Below, piece by piece: positions 1 through 5,196 of a DNA stretch of 5,196 nucleotides. Every line of letters begins with the position of its first letter. Positions within the stretch are counted from its first letter, which is position 1. The notes beneath the pieces are model-generated. The model saw nothing but the letters and a program-made list of their open reading frames with translations. It ran no database searches and was not told the origin of the DNA. Both the position numbers and the translations under genes were made by a program. The stretch lies in contig CAZDYQ010000151.1 of NCBI GenBank assembly GCA_964509685.1, positions 1 through 5,196 of the forward strand, given 5' to 3'. Source of the DNA: JAMLIN01 sp964509685 (GTDB lineage: Bacteria > Pseudomonadota > Gammaproteobacteria > Burkholderiales > Burkholderiaceae_E).

Positions 1-2
1 GC

Positions 3-173
3 CGCATCCAGATCGACCCGAGCCTGTTCGAGGACGACCGCGACATGCTCGAGGACCTGGTGGTGGCCGCGGTGAACGACGCGCTGCGCAAGGCCGAGCA
101 GACCGCCCAGGAGAAGATGGCCGGCCTTACCCAGGGCCTGCCGCTGCCCCCGGGCTTCAAGATGCCGTTCTGA
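3..173 (+). CDS. ybaB: YbaB/EbfC family nucleoid-associated protein, C-terminal part (5' end outside window)
   Basis: The left edge of the window cuts this gene. The visible 56 codons, in frame from position 3 to the TGA at 171-173, begin RIQIDPSLFEDD and end LPPGFKMPF. Both stretches match the C-terminal half of E. coli YbaB almost residue for residue, including the helix with MLEDLV and the PPGFKMPF end. The whole family is about 105-110 residues, so roughly half is missing here. Family knowledge: YbaB/EbfC is a small dimeric DNA-binding protein that coats DNA and affects gene expression and nucleoid structure. The gene normally lies between dnaX and recR, and recR does follow 12 nt after this stop, which supports the assignment and suggests co-transcription. 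The symbol rests on sequence similarity recalled from memory plus this context. Confidence 0.93.
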   Translation, partial: RIQIDPSLFEDDRDMLEDLVVAAVNDALRKAEQTAQEKMAGLTQGLPLPPGFKMPF

Positions 174-185
174 GCATCGCCTCGG

Positions 186-791
186 ATGTCGGCGCGTGGT
201 CCCGCCTCGCTCGATGCCCTGACGACCGCGCTGCGCAAGCTGCCCGGCGTCGGTGCCCGCTCGGCGCAGCGCTTCGCCTACCACCTGCTGCAGCACGATC
301 GCGAGGCGGCGCTGGAGATCAGCCGGGCGCTCGCCGAGTCGGTCGCGAAGATCCGGCATTGCGCGCGCTGCAATACGTTCACCGAGCGCGAGGTCTGCGA
401 GACCTGCGAGTCCCCGCGGCGCGACCTGAGCCTGCTGTGCGTCGTCGAGACGCCGGCCGACCAGCTGATGGTCGAGCAGACGCACTCCTACCCGGGGCTG
501 TACTTCGTGCTCATGGGACGGCTTTCGCCCATCGAGGGCGTGGGGCCGCGCGACATCCATTTCGAGCGCCTGCTCGAGCGGGCCTGCGACGGCGTCGTGA
601 AGGAGGTGATCCTCGCCACCAATTTCACCCAGGAGGGCGAGGCCACCGCCCACTATGTCGGCGAGATGCTGCGCGCGCGCGGGCTGCGCGTGACGCGGCT
701 GGCGCGGGGCGTGCCGGTCGGCAGCGAGCTGGAGTACGTCGATCCGAGCACCATCGCGCACGCGCTGCGCGACCGGCGCAACGTCGACTGA
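186..791 (+). CDS. recR: Recombination protein RecR
   Basis: This 201-residue protein has the usual RecR length and full domain order. An N-terminal helix-hairpin-helix carries LPGVGARSAQR (residues 19-29). A four-cysteine zinc finger follows, C59-x2-C62-x8-C71-x2-C74. The Toprim domain starts at about residue 82 with LCVVETPAD (conserved Glu88) and includes ATNFTQEGEATA (144-155). The C-terminal GVPVGSELEYVD motif is at 175-186. Family knowledge: RecR forms a ring-shaped clamp and works with RecO and RecF to load RecA on SSB-coated single-stranded gaps. ATG 186 is the only sensible start before the conserved helix. The region ahead of it has no strong Shine-Dalgarno, so translation may depend on coupling to ybaB, whose stop lies 12 nt upstream. 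E. coli RecR has Pro where Phe147 stands here; I recall the Phe form from betaproteobacteria, so it is probably lineage variation and not a defect. Confidence 0.97.
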   Translation: MSARGPASLDALTTALRKLPGVGARSAQRFAYHLLQHDREAALEISRALAESVAKIRHCARCNTFTEREVCETCESPRRDLSLLCVVETPADQLMVEQTHSYPGLYFVLMGRLSPIEGVGPRDIHFERLLERACDGVVKEVILATNFTQEGEATAHYVGEMLRARGLRVTRLARGVPVGSELEYVDPSTIAHALRDRRNVD

Positions 792-800
792 GATGACCAT

Positions 801-804
801 GGAG
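801..804 (+). promoter_or_regulatory. Shine-Dalgarno GGAG choosing the CoA-transferase start
   Basis: GGAG lies 6 nt before ATG 811, a near-ideal distance. The two earlier in-frame ATG codons (793 and 799) have no comparable purine-rich site at the right distance, so this motif favours 811 as the real start. Confidence 0.6.
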
Positions 805-810
805 AACGCA

Positions 811-2034
811 ATGGAAACGAGCCGCGGCGCGCTGCGCGGACTGCGGGTGATCGAGCTCGGGCAGCTGATCGCGGGCCCCTTCGCCGGCAGGATGATGGCC
901 GACTTCGGCGCCGACGTGATCAAGGTCGAGCCGCCGCCGGGGCCGCGGGGCGAGGGCGGCGACCCGCTGCGCAAGTGGCGCAAGCTGTGGCCCGACGATC
1001 CGTCCGGCACCTCGCTGTGGTGGTTCGTGCAGGCCCGCAACAAGCGCTCCGTCTGCATCGACCTGCGCCAGCCCGAGGGCCAGGACCTGGTGCGCCGGCT
1101 CGCCGCCGGGGCCGACATCGTGATCGAGAACTTTCGCCCGGGCTCGCTGGAGAAGTGGGGCCTTGGCTACGACCGCCTCTCGGCGGACAACCCCGGCCTC
1201 GTCCTCGTGCGGCTGTCGGGCTACGGGCAGGACGGGCCGTACCGCGACCGGCCGGGCTTCGGCGCCATCGCCGAATCCATGGGCGGCATGCGCTACGTCA
1301 CCGGATTCCCGGACCGGCCGCCGGTGCGGATGAACCTGTCCATCGGCGACTCCCTGGCGGCGCTGCATGCCGTGATCGGGGCGCTCATGGCGGTCCACCA
1401 GCGCGCCGCGACGGGCCGGGGCCAGGTGGTGGACGTGGCGCTCTACGAATCCGTGTTCAACATGATGGAGAGCACGCTCCCGGAATACGACCGCTACGGC
1501 ATCGTGCGCGAGCGCACGGGCACGAACCTCACGGGCATCGTCCCGTCGAATACCTATCCCACCGCCGACGGCCAGCACATCGTGATCGGCGGGAACGGCG
1601 ACTCCATCTTCCGCCGCCTGATGCTCGCCATCGGCCGGGCCGACCTCGCGGAGGATCCTTCGCTCGCGAACAACGCCGGGCGGGCGAAACGCGCCGAGGA
1701 GATCGACGCGGCGATCTCGGCCTGGACGTCCCGGCATCCGCTCGAGGAGGCCCTCGAGGCCATGGCCCGGGCGGAAGTGCCTGCCGGCCGCATCTACAGC
1801 GCCGCCGACTGGGTGGACGATCCCCAGTTCAGGGCGCGCGACATGATCCGGCGGGTGCCGCTCGCCGACGGGACCACGCTCGCGATGCCGGCCGTGGTGC
1901 CGCGGCTGTCGGATACGCCCGGCGAGATCCGCTGGCCGGGACCCGCCCTGGGCGAGCACACCGACGAGGTGTTGCGGGAAATCGGACTCGGCGAGGCCGA
2001 GATCGGCGCCTTGCGTGACAAGGGCGTCATCTGA
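811..2034 (+). CDS. Family III CoA-transferase (CaiB/BaiF/formyl-CoA transferase family), substrate unknown
   Basis: From ATG 811 the protein has 407 residues, the usual family size. ATG 793 and 799 are in-frame alternatives giving 413 and 411 residues; 811 is chosen because GGAG sits 6 nt before it. Features numbered from 811: an N-terminal LRGLRVIEL...AGPFAGRMMADFGADVIKVE segment (residues 8-40), a central NFRPGSLEKWGL (107-118), and SIGDSLAALHA around 177-187. Asp180 of the GDS motif aligns with the catalytic Asp169 of formyl-CoA transferase (Frc), which forms the acyl/CoA-linked intermediate. TGRGQVVDVALYES follows at 201-214, and the flexible glycine loop, GGGGQ in Frc, reads GGNGD (260-264). 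The C-terminal ALGEHTDEVL (379-388) is also typical. Such enzymes move CoA between carboxylic acids, acting as interlocked dimers in the cytosol. All key elements are present, so it looks intact. The substrate (oxalate/formate, carnitine, succinate/dicarboxylate and others occur in the family) cannot be told. It lies 19 nt after recR and probably shares its transcript. Confidence 0.93.
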   Translation: METSRGALRGLRVIELGQLIAGPFAGRMMADFGADVIKVEPPPGPRGEGGDPLRKWRKLWPDDPSGTSLWWFVQARNKRSVCIDLRQPEGQDLVRRLAAGADIVIENFRPGSLEKWGLGYDRLSADNPGLVLVRLSGYGQDGPYRDRPGFGAIAESMGGMRYVTGFPDRPPVRMNLSIGDSLAALHAVIGALMAVHQRAATGRGQVVDVALYESVFNMMESTLPEYDRYGIVRERTGTNLTGIVPSNTYPTADGQHIVIGGNGDSIFRRLMLAIGRADLAEDPSLANNAGRAKRAEEIDAAISAWTSRHPLEEALEAMARAEVPAGRIYSAADWVDDPQFRARDMIRRVPLADGTTLAMPAVVPRLSDTPGEIRWPGPALGEHTDEVLREIGLGEAEIGALRDKGVI

Positions 2035-2046
2035 GCGGTTTCCCTC

Positions 2047-2055
2047 TGGTAGAAT
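2047..2055 (+). promoter_or_regulatory. Probable carAB promoter, extended -10 element
   Basis: TGGTAGAAT fits the extended -10 consensus TGnTATAAT with one mismatch. It begins 13 nt after the CoA-transferase stop, in the only AT-leaning stretch nearby. At the 17-nt spacing the -35 position (2027-2032, TCATCT) is poor, and a TGACA at 2016-2020 is too far away, so recognition would rest on the TG extension. A transcript would start near 2062 and leave a leader of about 235 nt before carA. This is inferred from the motif only. Confidence 0.55.
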
Positions 2056-2198
2056 AGCCTCTCGGAAAGCTTCGCCTTGGCCCGCTCCCGGGGTCCCGCC
2101 AGACTCCGCAAGAGCAGCCGTCGGTAATCGGGCCGGTTCGTTTGCGGCTCCCGTCGCATCCCCGTCCCGGCCCCTGGTTTCCCATGCCCCGGTCGCAC

Positions 2199-2222
2199 CG
2201 CGCCCAATGCGCGGCGGGCGCG
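2199..2222 (+). repeat. Inverted repeat (hairpin 1) in carA leader
   Basis: CGCGCCC (2199-2205) and GGGCGCG (2216-2222) are perfect 7-bp complements separated by 10 nt. The RNA would form a stable all-GC stem. It has no following T run. Chance occurrence is plausible at this base composition. Confidence 0.45.
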
Positions 2223-2243
2223 TGGCCGAAGCCGGCGGGCCAC
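2222..2243 (+). repeat. Inverted repeat (hairpin 2) in carA leader
   Basis: GTGGCC (2222-2227) and GGCCAC (2238-2243) are perfect 6-bp complements around a 10-nt loop that itself contains the palindrome GCCGGC. It abuts hairpin 1 and shares G2222 with it, so the two could stack or compete for that base. Confidence 0.4.
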
Positions 2244-2254
2244 CCAGATCGCCC

Positions 2255-2270
2255 CCGGGCCTCGACCCGG
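2255..2270 (+). repeat. Inverted repeat (hairpin 3) just before the carA ribosome site
   Basis: CCGGG (2255-2259) and CCCGG (2266-2270) form a 5-bp stem with loop CCTCGA. It ends 12 nt before the AGGAG of carA, so it could affect ribosome access. It is short and could be chance. Confidence 0.3.
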
Positions 2271-2282
2271 CGAAGCCCGAAC

Positions 2283-2287
2283 AGGAG
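2283..2287 (+). promoter_or_regulatory. Shine-Dalgarno AGGAG for the carA TTG start
   Basis: AGGAG is followed by 9 nt and then TTG 2297. It is the clearest ribosome site near the conserved N-terminus of CarA and decides the rare start over the upstream in-frame GTG 2015, ATG 2207 and GTG 2222. Confidence 0.65.
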
Positions 2288-2296
2288 CCCCCGACA

Positions 2297-3457
2297 TTGC
2301 TGCCCCAACGCCCCGATGCCGTCCTCGCCCTGGCCGACGGTACGATTTTTCGCGGCCATTCGATCGGCGCGCCGACCGAAGCCACCGGTGAGGCGGTGTT
2401 CAACACCGCCATGACCGGCTACCAGGAGATCCTCACCGACCCGAGCTACGCCCGCCAGATCGTCACCCTAACGTATCCCCACATCGGCAATGTCGGGGTC
2501 AATCCCGAGGATGCCGAATCGGGACGCATCCAGGCGGCTGGGCTGGTCATCAAGGACCTGCCGCCGCGCGTGTCCAGCTGGCGTGCCACCGACTCGCTGT
2601 CCAACTACCTCGCGCACGAGGGCGTCCCGGCCATTGCGGGCATCGACACCCGCCGCCTGACCCGCCTGCTGCGCGAACGCGGCGCGCAGAACGCCTGCCT
2701 TGTGGCGGCGGCCGAACCCGGCGAACCGATCGACGTCGAGCGGGCCGTCGCGGCGGCCCGCGCCTTCCCGGGACTGGCCGGCATGGACCTCGCCAGGGTC
2801 GTCTCCACGCCGAGCGCCTACCGCTGGTCCGAGGGATCCTGGCGCCATGGGTCCGGCCACCAGCCGGCCGCGCCCTCGCGCTTCAAGGTCGTCGCGTACG
2901 ACTTCGGGGTCAAGCGGAACATCCTGCGCCTGCTCGCCGACCGGGGCTGCGAGATCGTCGTGGTGCCCGCCCGGACGAGCCTCGAGGAAGCCCTGGCGCA
3001 CGCCCCCGACGGCATCTTCCTGTCGAACGGACCGGGGGACCCGGAGCCCTGCGACTACGCGATCGAGGCGACCGCGGGTTTCATCGAACGGTCCATCCCG
3101 GTCTTCGGCATCTGCCTCGGCCACCAGATACTCGCCCTCGCCAGCGGCGCCCGCACGGAGAAGATGAAGTTCGGCCACCACGGGGCGAACCATCCGGTGC
3201 GCGACGAGCGCGACGGCCGGGTGGTGATCACCAGCCAGAACCACGGCTTCGCGGTGTCCCCGGACAGCCTGCCGCCCAACCTGGAGGTCACGCACCGCTC
3301 CCTCTTCGACGGTTCGATCCAGGGCCTTGCCCGGACGGACCGGCCGGCGTTCTGTTTCCAGGGGCATCCGGAAGCCAGCCCGGGGCCCAGCGACATCGGC
3401 TACCTGTTCGACCAGTTCATCGCGCTGATGGAAGGCGCCCGCGGACAAGGAGCCTGA
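2297..3457 (+). CDS. carA: Carbamoyl-phosphate synthase small (glutaminase) subunit
   Basis: From TTG 2297 the product has 386 residues, against 382 in E. coli CarA. The N-terminal domain opens with AVLALADGTIFRG and carries FNTAMTGYQEILTDPSYARQ (residues 35-54), nearly identical to E. coli. The C-terminal class I glutamine amidotransferase domain has LSNGPGDP (242-249), the nucleophile Cys273 in FGICLGHQ, and His357 and Glu359 in FQGHPEASPGP. These correspond to E. coli Cys269, His353 and Glu355 with a constant offset of 4, which supports the chosen start. The subunit hydrolyses glutamine and channels ammonia to CarB for carbamoyl phosphate synthesis (pyrimidines and arginine) in the cytosol. 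The reading frame is open back to GTG 2015, but the extra 94 residues are low-complexity and overlap the CoA-transferase gene, so I reject them. E. coli carA is also known to start at UUG. carB follows after 7 nt, in an operon. Confidence 0.96.
   Translation: MLPQRPDAVLALADGTIFRGHSIGAPTEATGEAVFNTAMTGYQEILTDPSYARQIVTLTYPHIGNVGVNPEDAESGRIQAAGLVIKDLPPRVSSWRATDSLSNYLAHEGVPAIAGIDTRRLTRLLRERGAQNACLVAAAEPGEPIDVERAVAAARAFPGLAGMDLARVVSTPSAYRWSEGSWRHGSGHQPAAPSRFKVVAYDFGVKRNILRLLADRGCEIVVVPARTSLEEALAHAPDGIFLSNGPGDPEPCDYAIEATAGFIERSIPVFGICLGHQILALASGARTEKMKFGHHGANHPVRDERDGRVVITSQNHGFAVSPDSLPPNLEVTHRSLFDGSIQGLARTDRPAFCFQGHPEASPGPSDIGYLFDQFIALMEGARGQGA
3448..3452 (+). promoter_or_regulatory. Shine-Dalgarno AGGAG for carB, inside the carA end
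   Basis: AGGAG lies within the last codons of carA, 12 nt before ATG 3465, a rather long spacing. Its position inside carA means ribosomes finishing carA pass over it, which fits translational coupling of the two subunits. Confidence 0.5.
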
Positions 3458-3464
3458 GCACAAA

Positions 3465-5196
<1,732 letters not shown>

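Larger units (their letters stand above)
2035..2296. other. 262-nt CoA transferase-carA gap: promoter plus C-rich structured leader
   Basis: This gap contains no convincing gene. Its first 25 or so bases are relatively AT-rich and contain an extended -10 promoter. The rest is strongly C-rich on the + strand. In the carA frame it has no stop codon and would give a Pro/Arg/Ala/Ser-rich, unconserved-looking extension of 94 residues, which I treat as an effect of base composition. Three adjacent GC-rich inverted repeats lie at 2199-2270, followed by the carA ribosome site. No run of T follows any of them, so none is a standard intrinsic terminator. No AT-rich palindrome resembling an ArgR box was seen. 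Confidence 0.6.

Noticed and set aside
975..2018. 347-codon open frame on the plus strand within the CoA-transferase gene
   Set aside because: It is an alternate frame with an Arg/Pro/Gly-rich product, while the other frame has clear CoA-transferase motifs throughout.
2199..2270. Intrinsic terminator for the CoA-transferase transcript
   Set aside because: The stems are GC-rich but none is followed by a run of T, so the standard terminator pattern is missing.
2015..2296. N-terminal extension of CarA by 94 residues from GTG 2015
   Set aside because: The extension is Pro/Arg/Ala-rich, lacks any CarA feature, overlaps the CoA-transferase gene by 20 nt and would contain the promoter. TTG 2297 has a proper ribosome site and gives the family length.
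625..2412. 595-codon open frame on the minus strand
   Set aside because: It lies antisense to recR, the CoA transferase and carA, and its Arg/Ala/Gly/His-rich product shows no domain. Long antisense frames are expected in DNA with G/C-rich third positions.
2142..2414. Arg-rich short frame as a possible carA leader peptide
   Set aside because: It runs into carA out of frame, has no ribosome site at 2142 or at ATG 2184, and its arginines come from CG-rich codons. There is no attenuator after it.

Overview
The window is high-GC DNA (by eye roughly two-thirds G+C or more) with strong G/C third-position preference and tightly packed genes, all on the + strand. The proteins read like those of a Proteobacterium. 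The YbaB tail, CarA and CarB are very close to the gammaproteobacterial (E. coli-type) sequences, and the RecR Toprim motif also resembles betaproteobacterial forms. I place it in the Gamma-/Betaproteobacteria and cannot go lower from this sequence alone.

Layout: (1) positions 3-173 hold the C-terminal end of a YbaB/EbfC nucleoid-associated protein, followed after 12 nt by recR (186-791). This is the familiar ybaB-recR pair that usually follows dnaX. (2) Almost touching recR is a complete family III (CaiB/BaiF/Frc) CoA-transferase gene, best started at ATG 811 and ending at 2034. (3) A 262-nt gap (2035-2296) carries a good extended -10 promoter just after the CoA-transferase stop, then a C-rich leader with three consecutive GC-rich inverted repeats. 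(4) carA (TTG start 2297, end 3457) and carB (from 3465, running off the right edge) encode the glutaminase and synthetase subunits of carbamoyl-phosphate synthase.

Functionally there are two units. ybaB-recR(-CoA transferase) looks like one co-transcribed run: RecR acts with RecF/RecO in loading RecA at gaps, YbaB binds DNA, and the CoA transferase is a metabolic passenger of unknown substrate. carAB is a second unit with its own promoter. It makes carbamoyl phosphate from glutamine, bicarbonate and ATP for pyrimidine and arginine synthesis.

I found no mobile element, CRISPR array, tRNA/rRNA gene or defence system. The points most worth a second look are the carA leader with its hairpins, the UUG start of carA, and the placement of a CoA transferase between recR and carAB. 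None of them amounts to a clearly new system.
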